The position numbers were made by a program, and so were the translations under genes. From NCBI RefSeq assembly GCF_030053155.1, contig NZ_CP125644.1:1-64000 (forward strand): a stretch of DNA of 64,000 bases. The letters are read 5' to 3'. A model generated the notes under the pieces. That model was not told the DNA's origin. It worked only from the letters and a program-made list of their open reading frames with translations, and did not search any database. The stretch's first letter is position 1. Every line of letters starts with the position of its first letter. Shown here piece by piece: positions 31,689 through 40,695 of the stretch. This DNA is from Rhizobium sp. BT03 (GTDB lineage Bacteria > Pseudomonadota > Alphaproteobacteria > Rhizobiales > Rhizobiaceae).

Positions 31689-32564
31689 CTAGCTCACAGC
31701 ATGGCCGGCCAAGCCATAAACCGCCGGTTCCCCATTCTTCCTGTTCAGGAAGCGTTGCCCCTTGGACATGGTCGTCACGGTTTCCGAGACGGCCAGCCGG
31801 CTTTGTTGAAGGAACTCGGCGAACAGGCCTTTTTCCCGCGTATCGACGCGCGCGAACCGACCGGCCAGATCCTTGAGATGCACGGCAGCAAGATGGATCG
31901 CGTCCTCATCATTGCTTGCTACGATCGGACCGACGACATGGCCGCGTCCGAACTCGCGGCACATGGAATAGCCGACGATTTCGCCGCTCCGCCGGAGGGT
32001 GCAAATGGAAGCACCCTCGGCAAGCCAAGCCAGCAATTTGCCGCGATCGGTGCCGAAAGCGCGTGTATCGAGAGCGTTGATCTCCTCGACATTGTCATTT
32101 GACAATTCGCCCAGCTGCCCGTTCAGCTCCGGCAGGGGAGGGAGCTTGGGCGTGACATCTCCCTGGTATTGATAGACAATCGCTTCCTTGGTAAAGCCGA
32201 GCGAAACATAAAGCCTGTAAGCCGCATGGGTCGAATTCAGGCTCAGATTGCGATCGCCGCACTGCTCGAATACTTGCTCCATGAGCCATCGGCCGGTCCC
32301 TTGCGCCTGCGTGCGGGGTGAGGTGATCACCAGCCCGATCGTGGCGAAATCCTCGCCATGCGGAAACCACATCGCACTTCCGAAGACGCGTCCGATCCCA
32401 TCGACTGCAACGATGCCGCGGCCCGCGCGCCGCAGCAGATCCCAGTCCTTGGGCCGGTGCGGCCAGCCGACGCCGATCGACAGGGCGTGAAGCAGGCTGA
32501 CATCGACACTGTTGATATCCTGCGCAATCAATTCGAACGATTTCAGCCGCACTGATTTTTGCAT
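31689..32564 (-). CDS. Two-domain GNAT-family N-acetyltransferase
   Basis: This 291-residue protein has an N-terminal GNAT domain (about 1-140). The acetyl-CoA loop is AQGTGRWLMEQ, and there is a characteristic entry segment VGWPHRPKDWDLL. A second domain (about 150-280) contains LDTRAFGTDRGKLLAWL and EFGRGHVVGPIVA, a layout seen in tandem-GNAT proteins. It transfers an acetyl group to an unknown amine. A clear paralogue is at 43394-44227 (AGWPHRPEDW, LDRQAFGADRTDLIAYL). It is divergent from the M20 peptidase operon across 240 bp. Confidence 0.83.
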   Translation of the reverse strand: MQKSVRLKSFELIAQDINSVDVSLLHALSIGVGWPHRPKDWDLLRRAGRGIVAVDGIGRVFGSAMWFPHGEDFATIGLVITSPRTQAQGTGRWLMEQVFEQCGDRNLSLNSTHAAYRLYVSLGFTKEAIVYQYQGDVTPKLPPLPELNGQLGELSNDNVEEINALDTRAFGTDRGKLLAWLAEGASICTLRRSGEIVGYSMCREFGRGHVVGPIVASNDEDAIHLAAVHLKDLAGRFARVDTREKGLFAEFLQQSRLAVSETVTTMSKGQRFLNRKNGEPAVYGLAGHAVS

Positions 32565-32804
32565 TTTCGGGTATCCGCTCCGTTCGCCAGATCACCAGAC
32601 TCCCCTGGAGGTAGACAGCGTCCTTGATCCTGCGCCGATTGCAACCAAGTCACAATATCGCACATCAAGGCCGGCAGGATCGGCTTGTTCGCCGCAACAA
32701 TTCGAAATCTTCAGCTGAACCGGGGCCCCACTCAGCAGGCAAAACTCCTGCCTTTGCTTAGGCTGGTTAGCATCTGGACCACTCCAAAGGCAACTTGGTC
32801 ACCC
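32565..32804. promoter_or_regulatory. GNAT/M20-peptidase divergent region
   Basis: This 240-bp gap separates divergent starts and must hold both promoters. I see no supportable gene and no strong palindrome. The sequence is somewhat less GC-rich than the flanking genes around 32640-32800. Confidence 0.4.
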
Positions 32805-33932
32805 ATGAACGTCATAGATATTCTCGCAAGGCTGATCGCGTTCCCTTCCGTTGTCGGAACGCCGAACGGCGCGATCACCGACTGGATCGGCGACTATTGC
32901 CGAAAGGCGGGAGCCGAGGTTACCGTCCATCCTGGCCCGGAAGGTGACCGGTACAACCTTTTCGCGACTATCGGACCGCGCGAAGGCCGAGGTTACATTC
33001 TGTCCGGCCACATGGATGTCGTCCCGGCTGGCGAACCGGAATGGAGTTCCGACCCATTCGTCCTGCGCGCTGAAGGAGACAGGCTTTACGGGCGCGGCGC
33101 CACCGACATGAAAGGATTTCTCGCCTGCGCGCTCGCCGCATTGCCGAAGCTTGCCGCCATGAACCTGCGGCGGCCGATCCACCTTGCCTTCTCCTATGAC
33201 GAGGAGGCCGGCAGCCGCGGCGTGCCGCATCTGATCGCGGCGCTGCCGAAGCTGTGCAACGCCCCGCTGGGTGCAATCATCGGCGAACCGAGCCGGATGC
33301 AGGCGGTGCGGGGGCATAAGGGCAAGGCAGCGGTCCGGCTGGAGGTGATCGGGCGATCAGGTCATTCCTCCCGTCCTGATCTCGGGCTGAACGCCATTCA
33401 TGCCATGGCCAATCTGATCACAGAGGTCGCCGAATACGGCAGGTCCCTGACGAGCGGCCCTTTCCACCACGATTTCGCGCCACCCTACTCGTCATTGCAG
33501 GTCGGTGTCATTGCCGGCGGCCAGTCGGTCAACATCATACCGGATCGCTGCACCTGTGATGTCGAGGTCCGCGCCGTGCCGGGCATCTCGCCGTCATTGC
33601 TGCTCGAGCCGGTAAAAGCCAGGCTCACCGCTCTCAAAGATCAGGGCTTCGAGGTCGGCTGGCACGAGCTCAGCGCTTACCCCGGACTTGCGCTGCCCGA
33701 AGGCAGCGAACTCGCAAGCCTGCTGACGGAATTGACGGGACAGGAGCCGCTTGCCGCCGTGAGCTACGGCACGGAAGCCGGGCTCTATCAGCAGGCCGGC
33801 ATCGATTCCATCATCTGCGGCCCGGGGGATATCGGCCGTGCGCACCGTCCCGACGAATACATCGAGGTCGGCGAACTCGCCGCATGCCAGACGATGATCG
33901 AGGAACTCGGCACCCATCTTGCCGAAGGTTGA
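32805..33932 (+). CDS. M20-family deacylase, acetylornithine deacetylase-like
   Basis: This 375-residue zinc peptidase/deacylase has metal ligands visible in SGHMDVVP (His), GRGATDMKGF (bridging Asp), SYDEEAG (catalytic Glu pair), GEPS, and a C-terminal His in GRAHRPDE. A dimerisation domain lies between (about 175-290; GHSSRPDLGLNAIHAM). It hydrolyses an N-acyl amino acid, most simply N-acetylornithine or a relative. The start at 32805 lacks a strong ribosome site; an upstream in-frame extension of 40 residues is not conserved-looking. It leads an operon with a GhrA-like reductase and a cupin, and is divergent from an acetyltransferase. Confidence 0.86.
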   Translation: MNVIDILARLIAFPSVVGTPNGAITDWIGDYCRKAGAEVTVHPGPEGDRYNLFATIGPREGRGYILSGHMDVVPAGEPEWSSDPFVLRAEGDRLYGRGATDMKGFLACALAALPKLAAMNLRRPIHLAFSYDEEAGSRGVPHLIAALPKLCNAPLGAIIGEPSRMQAVRGHKGKAAVRLEVIGRSGHSSRPDLGLNAIHAMANLITEVAEYGRSLTSGPFHHDFAPPYSSLQVGVIAGGQSVNIIPDRCTCDVEVRAVPGISPSLLLEPVKARLTALKDQGFEVGWHELSAYPGLALPEGSELASLLTELTGQEPLAAVSYGTEAGLYQQAGIDSIICGPGDIGRAHRPDEYIEVGELAACQTMIEELGTHLAEG

Positions 33933-33947
33933 AAGAAGGCGATTTCC

Positions 33948-34871
33948 ATGGCATTCCTGTTCAACTCCGATGCCACACGCGGGGCGATTTTCCAGGAGAT
34001 TTTTGCCCGCGCGCTTCCGGATCTGGAATTCGTCGGGCAGGGCCAACCGGTGCATCCGGACAAGATCCGCTACCTCCTGACCTGGACGGTCCCCGGCGAC
34101 ATCTCGCGCTACCGCAATCTGGAAGTGTTGTTTTGTATCGGCGCCGGCGTCGATCAGCTCAAACAGGACAGCGTGCCGGAGCATATAGCCGTTGTCCGCA
34201 TGGTCGAGGACGGCATTATCCGGATGATGCAGGAATACGTCACGCTTGGCGTCCTGACGCTCCACCGGGAGATGCTCGCTTATCGGGAGCTGCAGAAACA
34301 GTCTGTCTGGAAGAGCCTCACTGCACCGCAGGCGGCCGGCCGCAGAATAGGCTTCCTCGGCCTCGGCATTTTGGCGCAGGCGGCGATCGAGCGCTTGAAG
34401 CCGTTCCAATTTCCGCTCGCCGGATGGAGCCGCAGCAAAAAGCAAATCGATGGTGTCACCTGCCATCATGGCCCGGATGGACTTGCCGATTTTCTGGCCG
34501 AGACGGACATTCTGGTCTGCCTGCTGCCGCTGACCGATGAGACGCGCGGAATTCTCAATGCCGAGCTCTTCTCCCAGCTGCCGGCCGGTGCCAGGCTGCT
34601 GCATGTGGGCCGCGGACCGCAGCTCGACCAGACGGCGCTGATCGAGGCGCTCGATAGCGGCCGCTTGGCCGCCGCAATGCTCGACGTCACCGATCCCGAG
34701 CCGCTGCCGGCGGACCATCCGCTCTGGCAACACCCGAGAGTAGCGATCACGCCGCACATCGCCTCGGTCACCCAGCCGGAAACGGCGGCGCACTCGGTCA
34801 TCGAAAATATCCGGCGCCACCGCGCTGGAAAAGACCTGGTCGGCTTGGTCGATCGGACACGCGGTTATTAA
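33948..34871 (+). CDS. ghrA: D-2-hydroxyacid dehydrogenase, GhrA-like
   Basis: This 307-residue NAD(P)-dependent reductase has the Rossmann motif [12 protein letters not shown] at about 134-145, with active-site Arg in [10 protein letters not shown], Glu in DVTDPEPLP and His in ITPHIASVT. It resembles glyoxylate/hydroxypyruvate reductase A. It lies 15 bases after the M20 gene and 14 before a small cupin, so the three are probably one operon. Substrates could be glyoxylate, hydroxypyruvate or another 2-oxo acid released from an amino acid. Confidence 0.87.
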   Translation: MAFLFNSDATRGAIFQEIFARALPDLEFVGQGQPVHPDKIRYLLTWTVPGDISRYRNLEVLFCIGAGVDQLKQDSVPEHIAVVRMVEDGIIRMMQEYVTLGVLTLHREMLAYRELQKQSVWKSLTAPQAAGRRIGFLGLGILAQAAIERLKPFQFPLAGWSRSKKQIDGVTCHHGPDGLADFLAETDILVCLLPLTDETRGILNAELFSQLPAGARLLHVGRGPQLDQTALIEALDSGRLAAAMLDVTDPEPLPADHPLWQHPRVAITPHIASVTQPETAAHSVIENIRRHRAGKDLVGLVDRTRGY

Positions 34872-34885
34872 ACGAGGAAAATCAC

Positions 34886-35242
34886 ATGTCGCTTCTGCTG
34901 ACCATCGATACCGATCCGAATTTTGCGCCAAAGCAATCCGTGCCGGACGCAGACCGGCTGATTTCGGGCAGCCCGGCCTACAAGACCTGGGCTCAGGACG
35001 ACTCAAAAGGCGAGAAGGTGCTGACCGGCATTTGGGAGGCGACACCAGGCGAGCACCATTCGATCAAGGGCACGGTCTACGAATTCTGCCACATCATTTC
35101 CGGTGTCGTGGAAATCGATGAAAAAGACGGTGAGACGAAGACCTACCGCGCCGGCGACAGCTTCGTGATGAAGCCCGGTTTTGTCGGCGTCTGGCGCACG
35201 ATCGAAACCGTGCGCAAGATCTATGTCTGCGTTTACGATTGA
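34886..35242 (+). CDS. Small cupin-domain protein
   Basis: This 118-residue single cupin barrel is of the ureidoglycine-aminohydrolase/EutQ-like type often annotated as a domain of unknown function. Cupin motif 1 is degenerate (GTVYEFCHIISGVVEI), and motif 2 ends in GDSFVMKPGFVGVW. No full metal-ligand set is obvious. It is the last gene of the M20-GhrA-cupin unit. The function is unknown; family members bind or rearrange small carboxylates. Confidence 0.82.
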   Translation: MSLLLTIDTDPNFAPKQSVPDADRLISGSPAYKTWAQDDSKGEKVLTGIWEATPGEHHSIKGTVYEFCHIISGVVEIDEKDGETKTYRAGDSFVMKPGFVGVWRTIETVRKIYVCVYD

Positions 35243-35254
35243 GAGACGCCGACG

Positions 35255-35278
35255 GGCGCGCCCGAAGAACGGCGCGCC
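35255..35278. terminator. Bidirectional hairpin between convergent cupin genes
   Basis: Two copies of the self-palindromic octamer GGCGCGCC (35255-35262 and 35271-35278) are separated by CGAAGAAC and can form an 8-bp stem with an 8-base loop, followed by TCTTAC. It lies in the 42-base gap between convergent stops. Confidence 0.62.
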
Positions 35279-35284
35279 TCTTAC

Positions 35285-35995
35285 TTAGCCTTCGGCGATG
35301 ACAAAGATCTTCTTGAGGTTGCCGTGAATTGAAAGGCGGTTGATCGTCCCGCGGCCGACGAAGATCGCGTCCCCCGGCCCGACCGATGTTTGCGTCCCGT
35401 CTCCGTCGGTCACATCGGCCTGCCCCTCCAGGATATACATCAATTCATGGACGGGATGAGGGCGCGACAGCCGGGTGTGCGGCGTCGTCGCCCAGACACC
35501 GGCCCGAAAGCCGGCCCCTTCGTCGGAAAATGCCCTGAAGAGACGGCACTGAGGCGGGTCGCCTTCCACGAACTGCGCCGGAGGCGGCGGGGAGGGGGCA
35601 AGCGTCACATCCCTGTCGATCGCCACGACGCCCTGCGTGCTCGATGTCGCCGCGGTCGTTGCGCAGTAAATCCACTGCGTGCCTTCATCCGCTTCCGCCG
35701 CAATAGCCTCGCCCCGGCCGATGACGACGCTGTCGCCCGACGTGAGATCAAACGTCATGCCGCCCGAATGCAGGACGAGACGCCCTGCCACGACGACCAG
35801 GCATTCCGTATGGGGAAAGCTGGCGATCGAAGCCTTTCCGCTCCAGTGGACCGATCCGGTAAAAACCGCGCCCGCGGCGCTCCAGACGATATCGCGGCCG
35901 GCCCCGAACATGTCGTCTGCCCCCAAGGCGCTCCGCTTGCCTTCCGGGGCACCTCCGCTTTTCGCCTCGAAGAGCAGAATGGTTTTACCGGTCAT
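35285..35995 (-). CDS. Bicupin protein
   Basis: This 236-residue protein has two cupin repeats (about 40-115 and 150-235). The second contains HPVHELMYILEGQADV and GPGDAIFVGRGTIN, with metal-type His/Glu ligands. The first is degenerate (FPHTECLVVVAGRLVL, SGDSVVIGRGEA). The arrangement resembles DUF861/ureidoglycine-aminohydrolase-like bicupins. I prefer ATG at 35995 (GGAG seven bases upstream) to the GTG one codon earlier. It is convergent with the single-cupin gene; a shared substrate is possible but unproven. Confidence 0.78.
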   Translation of the reverse strand: MTGKTILLFEAKSGGAPEGKRSALGADDMFGAGRDIVWSAAGAVFTGSVHWSGKASIASFPHTECLVVVAGRLVLHSGGMTFDLTSGDSVVIGRGEAIAAEADEGTQWIYCATTAATSSTQGVVAIDRDVTLAPSPPPPAQFVEGDPPQCRLFRAFSDEGAGFRAGVWATTPHTRLSRPHPVHELMYILEGQADVTDGDGTQTSVGPGDAIFVGRGTINRLSIHGNLKKIFVIAEG

Positions 35996-36295
35996 CACGT
36001 CACTCCCATTTTTGGTCAGGTATTCATAGGTTTGAGCTTAGTGCCGATGGGCCGCGGGCCAACTTGGGCATGGGCCTCGTCCTGGAAGAAGCCGCGGGAT
36101 CGAATTCTGCAGAGATCCTAATCCGTGGCTTCAAGGGGCGCGCTGCGGAGTTGGCGCATAAACAGAATATCCTTTGGTTTGCTGCCCCCAACACAGGCAA
36201 TTGTTGCGAAACAAGGCCGCCTGCGCCGCACCTCTCCAGCGCCAGCAGGCATATACTTCATGCATCGGATCAGACGAGCATAAGGGCTTGCGCCA
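35996..36295. promoter_or_regulatory. Bicupin/FAD-oxidase divergent region
   Basis: This 300-bp region between divergent starts must contain both promoters. Open frames here are short, unlike any family I know, and lack ribosome sites, so I annotate no gene. No clear operator or terminator was recognised. Confidence 0.45.
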
Positions 36296-37573
36296 ATGAA
36301 ATTTGCGTCCTACTGGCATGATACCTCGATCCCATTCGCCGCAGGCATCGCCGATCCCGTCTCGGGAGATTTCGAGGTTGCGGTGATCGGCGCCGGTTTC
36401 ACCGGGCTCAACGCCGCGCGCACGCTGGCGCAATCCGGTGTGAAGGTCGCTCTGCTGGAAGCCGAGCATGTTGGCTATGGTGCGTCCGGCCGCAATGGCG
36501 GGCACCTCAACAGCGGTCATTTCGCAAGCTTCGGCGCCGCCAGGCAGCATCTTGGGGAAGACCGGGCGCGCCGCTTGTGGCGGGCCTATGACGACTCGAT
36601 CGACATGATCGAACGCATCATCGAGGAGGAAAAGATCGCCTGCGACTTCCGCAGGGGCGGCAAGCTCAAGCTTGCTTCGAAGCCCTCTCATGTCGGCAAG
36701 CTGCAGGCTATGGCCGAAGAAATCCGCCGCGAGGTCGACCCGTCAGCGGAATGGCTGACGCGCAAGGACCTCCGCAACGAGGTGGTTTCGGATGCCTTCC
36801 ATGGCGGGATTCTCTATCCGAAATCCGCCATGATGCACATGGGGCGCTACGCCAACGGCGTGGCGCAGGCAGCCCACCGCCATGGCGCGGCGATCTGGGA
36901 ACACAACCCGGTGACCGCCCGCGAGCCCGTCCCGAATGGATGGCGGCTAACCACGCCGACCGGCTCGCTCTCCGCCCGTCAGGTCATCCTGGCGACCGAT
37001 GCCTATACGCCAAGCGTCTTCAATTATTTCCGCCGAAGGCTGATGCCGATCGCTTCCTTCATCATTGCGACACGCCCGCTCACTCCGCAGGAAGTCGCGG
37101 CGACGGTCCCGGGCAACCGCAACTTCACGAACTCCCTCAACATTGCCAACTATTTCCGCCTGACGCCCGACAACCGCATGCTGTTCGGGGGGAGGGCGAG
37201 GTTTTCGGCGGTATCCAACCAGAAAACCGACGTCAGCTCCGGCCAGCTTCTGCGCCAGCAGATGCTCGGCATGTTTCCGCAGCTTGCAGACGTCGAGATC
37301 GACTATTGCTGGGGCGGCCTCGTCGGCTGTACGCAAGACCGTTATCCCCGCGCAGGCAGCGCCGAGGGTGTGATTTACAGCATGGGCTATTCCGGCCACG
37401 GTGCCCAGTTGTCGACCTTCATGGGCAATGCGCTGGCCAATATGGCGATGGGGCGCAAGGACGCCAATCCGCTCGACGGCTTCGCGTGGCCCGCCGTCCC
37501 GATGCATACCGGAAACCCGTGGTTTCTGCCCATCGTCGGCACCTATTACCGCATGAAGGACCTGCTGCCCTGA
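36296..37573 (+). CDS. FAD-dependent amine/amino-acid oxidoreductase (DadA/PuuB-like), copy 1
   Basis: This 425-residue flavoprotein has the dinucleotide motif VIGAGFTGLNAA at about 30-41 and the flavin-proximal GYGASGRNGGHLNSGH. The C-terminal flavin segment is in VIYSMGYSGHGAQLS. The sequence resembles gamma-glutamylputrescine oxidase and D-amino-acid dehydrogenase subunit relatives that oxidise an amine to an aldehyde. Aldehyde dehydrogenase follows 107 bp downstream. Copy 2 (39163-40473) shares the ASxRNGG region and a C-terminal GNPWF-P...YRM ending, so the oxidase/dehydrogenase pair seems to have been duplicated and diverged. Confidence 0.85.
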   Translation: MKFASYWHDTSIPFAAGIADPVSGDFEVAVIGAGFTGLNAARTLAQSGVKVALLEAEHVGYGASGRNGGHLNSGHFASFGAARQHLGEDRARRLWRAYDDSIDMIERIIEEEKIACDFRRGGKLKLASKPSHVGKLQAMAEEIRREVDPSAEWLTRKDLRNEVVSDAFHGGILYPKSAMMHMGRYANGVAQAAHRHGAAIWEHNPVTAREPVPNGWRLTTPTGSLSARQVILATDAYTPSVFNYFRRRLMPIASFIIATRPLTPQEVAATVPGNRNFTNSLNIANYFRLTPDNRMLFGGRARFSAVSNQKTDVSSGQLLRQQMLGMFPQLADVEIDYCWGGLVGCTQDRYPRAGSAEGVIYSMGYSGHGAQLSTFMGNALANMAMGRKDANPLDGFAWPAVPMHTGNPWFLPIVGTYYRMKDLLP

Positions 37574-37680
37574 CCGATCCCGGCGCCGCGCGCCCTGCGG
37601 CTTCGACAGCCTCGCGCAGGACCGCCGCCCCTGTTTTCCTGCCGATCCTCCGCGCCTCTTGCCGCATGAAGGACTTTGCA

Positions 37681-39135
37681 ATGATCACACCTCTCGAACA
37701 TCTGTCCCGCAACGGTCGTCTGGACACGTTCTTCATCGACGGTCAATGGCTCGAACCCAGGGGCAGCGCCAAGGGCGTCGTGGTCAATCCTGCCACGGAA
37801 GAAACGGTCGCCCATTTTGCGCTCGGAAACGGTGAGGATGTCGATGCCGCGGTTTCCGCCGCCCGGCGGGCCTTCGCCACCTGGAGCCGGACCACGCCGG
37901 AATACCGCGCGGCTCTGCTCGACCGCCTGCAGACGCTGCTCGAAGCGCGCAGCGAACTGTTCGCGCAGTGCCTGAGCCTCGAAATGGGCGCGGCGATCGG
38001 ATATGCGCGCAGCGCGCAGGTGCCGCTGGCGATCGCCCATGTCACGGTCGCCCGCGATGTCCTCGAAACCTTCCCCTTCGTCAGACAGCGCGGCCGCACC
38101 GCCGTCGCCCACGAACCGATCGGTGTCTGCGCGCTGATCACCCCGTGGAACTGGCCGCTCTACCAGATCACCGCCAAAGTCTCGCCGGCGCTCGCCGCAG
38201 GCTGCACGGTCGTGCTGAAGCCCAGCGAGCTTTCGCCTCTCGACGCGCTGCTGTTTGCCGAGACGATCGAGGAAGCCGGCTTCCCCAACGGCGTCTTCAA
38301 CCTCGTCAACGGCGACGGCCCGTGCGTCGGTTCGGCGCTCGCGTCCCATCCTGATGTCGACATGATTTCCATTACCGGCTCCACCCGTGCCGGTGTTGCG
38401 GTGGCCCAGGCAGCCGCGCCGACCGTCAAGCGTGTCGCGCAGGAGCTTGGCGGCAAGTCGCCGAACGTGATCCTGCCGGACGCCGATCTCGATCGTGCCG
38501 TTTCCATGGGCATAGCGGCTGCCTTCCGCAATCTCGGCCAATCATGCAGTGCGCCGACGCGTATGATCGTGCCGCGCGCGATGCTCTCCGAGATCGAGTC
38601 CATCGCCAGGAGAGCCGCAGATGAGATTACGGTCGGCGATCCCCTCTCAAAAGCCAGCACGCATGGTGCGATCGCCAACCGCGCCCAGTTCGACCGGATC
38701 CAGACCATGATCGGCGTCGGGATTGCGGAAGGCGCGACGCTCGTCACCGGCGGCGAGGGTCGCCCGGCCGGGCTGAATGCCGGGTTCTACGTCAAACCGA
38801 CGATTTTCTCGGAGGTGCGCACGGATATGCGCATCGCCCAGGAGGAAATCTTCGGCCCGGTTCTCTGCCTCATTCCTTACGACACGGTGGAGGAAGCCAT
38901 CGCCATCGCCAACCATACCGTCTACGGCCTGGGGGCGCATGTGCAGGGCAAGAATATAGACGTCGTCAAGGACGTCGCGTCACGGATCCGCTGCGGTCAA
39001 GTGCATCTCAACTATCCGGCCTGGGATCCGCACGCGCCTTTTGGCGGCTTCAAGCAATCTGGAAACGGACGCGAATTCGGCATTGAGGGCATGCTGGAAT
39101 ACCTCGAGGTCAAATCCATCCTCGGCTACTTCTGA
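37681..39135 (+). CDS. Aldehyde dehydrogenase
   Basis: This 484-residue NAD(P)-dependent aldehyde dehydrogenase has ITPWNWPLYQITAK (cofactor), ELGGKSPNVILPDADLD (general base), nucleophile Cys in LGQSCSAPTR and EEIFGPVLCLIPY. The start at 37681 is supported by AAGGA seven bases upstream; in-frame sequence further 5' overlaps the oxidase in another frame and is spurious. It probably oxidises the aldehyde released by the preceding flavin oxidase. The second oxidase starts 27 bases after its stop, so these genes form an operon. Confidence 0.87.
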   Translation: MITPLEHLSRNGRLDTFFIDGQWLEPRGSAKGVVVNPATEETVAHFALGNGEDVDAAVSAARRAFATWSRTTPEYRAALLDRLQTLLEARSELFAQCLSLEMGAAIGYARSAQVPLAIAHVTVARDVLETFPFVRQRGRTAVAHEPIGVCALITPWNWPLYQITAKVSPALAAGCTVVLKPSELSPLDALLFAETIEEAGFPNGVFNLVNGDGPCVGSALASHPDVDMISITGSTRAGVAVAQAAAPTVKRVAQELGGKSPNVILPDADLDRAVSMGIAAAFRNLGQSCSAPTRMIVPRAMLSEIESIARRAADEITVGDPLSKASTHGAIANRAQFDRIQTMIGVGIAEGATLVTGGEGRPAGLNAGFYVKPTIFSEVRTDMRIAQEEIFGPVLCLIPYDTVEEAIAIANHTVYGLGAHVQGKNIDVVKDVASRIRCGQVHLNYPAWDPHAPFGGFKQSGNGREFGIEGMLEYLEVKSILGYF

Positions 39136-39162
39136 GGAAATAACAAATGCAGAGCGAGTGAG

Positions 39163-40473
39163 ATGGAAAAGCCCGCAATCGCAGACAAAAACACGCCCTA
39201 TTGGTGGGAAGCGGCGCCCGTCAGAGCACTGCCCCGGCAGCCATTGGCCAAGATGGTCGACGTGGCGATCGTCGGCGCCGGTTATGCCGGCCTCTCGGCC
39301 GGGCTGGTGCTGGCGCGCGCCGGCCGTTCGGTCGCAGCCTTCGATGCGATGAACCCGGGCGAGGGCGCTTCGTCGCGCAACGGCGGCATCACCAGCGGCA
39401 GCATCCGGCCGGACTATGCCACGATCACCCGGCGCTTCGGAGAGGACAAGGCGATCGCGATCGAGGCCGAGGGCAAGACCGCACGCGAATTCCTCTATGA
39501 TTTCATCAGAACCGAAGGGCTGGACTGCGACTTCCGGCTGGTCGGGCAGTTCAAAGGCGTGATCGGCTTCGAGCAATATGAAAAAACAGCCCGCAGCGCC
39601 GAGCTGCTGGCGAAGCGGCTCGGCATCGAATCCTATGCGGTGCCCTATAGCGAGCAGCGCAATTATATAGACACCGATTTCTACCGCGGCGGCATGGTGC
39701 GAATGGACATTGGCGGCCTGCACCCCGCCAAGTTCCATGCCGAACTTCTCCGCGTTGCGCTCGCTGCAGGGCTGACGGTCCATTCCGGGACGCGGGTGAC
39801 GTCGATAGAGAAGGACGGCGCCGGGTTCCGAGTCACGACATCGGCCGGCAGCGTACAGGCGCGGCAGGTTCTGGTCTGCACGGACGGTTACACCGACAGC
39901 GCGGTTCCCTTTCTGCGCCGCCGGCTGGTGCCGGTTCGCAGCCGCATCATCGTCACCGAGGAACTCGCGCCCGAGGTCATGGCGCGGCTGATGCCGAAGC
40001 AGATGATGCTGATCGAGGGCCGCCAGCTGGGATTCTATTTCCGCCCGACGCCGGACGGCAAACGCATTCTGTTGGGCGGACGCGACAGTTCCCACGCCGG
40101 CGATCCGGACGGGCCGAAGCTCTTCCTGCGCAAGGGGCTGGTAAAGCTGTTCCCGGAGCTGGAGAACGTCCGCCTGTCGCACACCTGGTTCGGCAATGTC
40201 GCGATGCACCGCGATATGCTGCCACGGATCTTCGAAAAGGACGGCGTGGTCTATGCCACCGGCTTCTGCGGTTCCGGCGTGGTCTGGGCGCCGTGGATCG
40301 GCACGCGTGCGGCGCACAAGCTGCTGGGGCAGAATGCGGACGCGCGCACCGCCTTCGATTTCCGGCCACCGGCCTCGATTCCGCTCTATCGCGGCAATCC
40401 CTGGTTCATGCCGGCCGTCATCCAGACCTATCGGATGCAGGATCGCATCGCGCTTTGCCGCGCCAGCCGCTGA
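39163..40473 (+). CDS. FAD-dependent amine/amino-acid oxidoreductase (DadA/PuuB-like), copy 2
   Basis: This 436-residue flavoprotein has VAIVGAGYAGLSAG at about 34-47, GEGASSRNGGITSGS, and the C-terminal flavin contact VVYATGFCGSGVVWAP. It belongs to the same family as the oxidase at 36296 and likewise ends with a GNPWFMP...TYRMQD segment. It lies 27 bases after one aldehyde dehydrogenase and 222 bp before another, giving oxidase-dehydrogenase-oxidase-dehydrogenase order. The two oxidases probably act on different amines, or on successive amine groups of one diamine or polyamine. Confidence 0.85.
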   Translation: MEKPAIADKNTPYWWEAAPVRALPRQPLAKMVDVAIVGAGYAGLSAGLVLARAGRSVAAFDAMNPGEGASSRNGGITSGSIRPDYATITRRFGEDKAIAIEAEGKTAREFLYDFIRTEGLDCDFRLVGQFKGVIGFEQYEKTARSAELLAKRLGIESYAVPYSEQRNYIDTDFYRGGMVRMDIGGLHPAKFHAELLRVALAAGLTVHSGTRVTSIEKDGAGFRVTTSAGSVQARQVLVCTDGYTDSAVPFLRRRLVPVRSRIIVTEELAPEVMARLMPKQMMLIEGRQLGFYFRPTPDGKRILLGGRDSSHAGDPDGPKLFLRKGLVKLFPELENVRLSHTWFGNVAMHRDMLPRIFEKDGVVYATGFCGSGVVWAPWIGTRAAHKLLGQNADARTAFDFRPPASIPLYRGNPWFMPAVIQTYRMQDRIALCRASR

Positions 40474-40481
40474 ATAGCCCT

Positions 40482-40502
40482 GCCGGAGGAATATCTTCCG
40501 GC
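40482..40502. terminator. Small hairpin after the second oxidase
   Basis: GCCGGAGGA (40482-40490) and TCTTCCGGC (40494-40502) pair with one G-T wobble around a 3-base loop, 8 bases after the oxidase stop. No T-run follows, so this is a weak or Rho-assisted terminator at best. The rest of the 222-bp gap to the GabD-like gene shows nothing else I can support. Confidence 0.4.
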
Positions 40503-40695
40503 ATTCAGCCTTGCTGGACGAGTGCCGAATTCATGGCTCGCCACAGCGCTTCGCCAATCTCCGGGCAACAGCCGAAGACGACTGCCATACCGCTTAAAAC
40601 GTTATTTTCCACCGCGCCGGCAGCCACGGTCGATGCATGCTGCTTGTCCTGTTTCGGTAAGCTCGGCCCAGACTGATGGTCAGAGAGGAAACGAT

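Noticed and set aside
36751..37680. Long N-terminal extension of the aldehyde dehydrogenase at 37681
   Set aside because: The extra 310 codons overlap the FAD oxidase in another frame and look like low-complexity shadow sequence; AAGGA seven bases before 37681 fixes the start.
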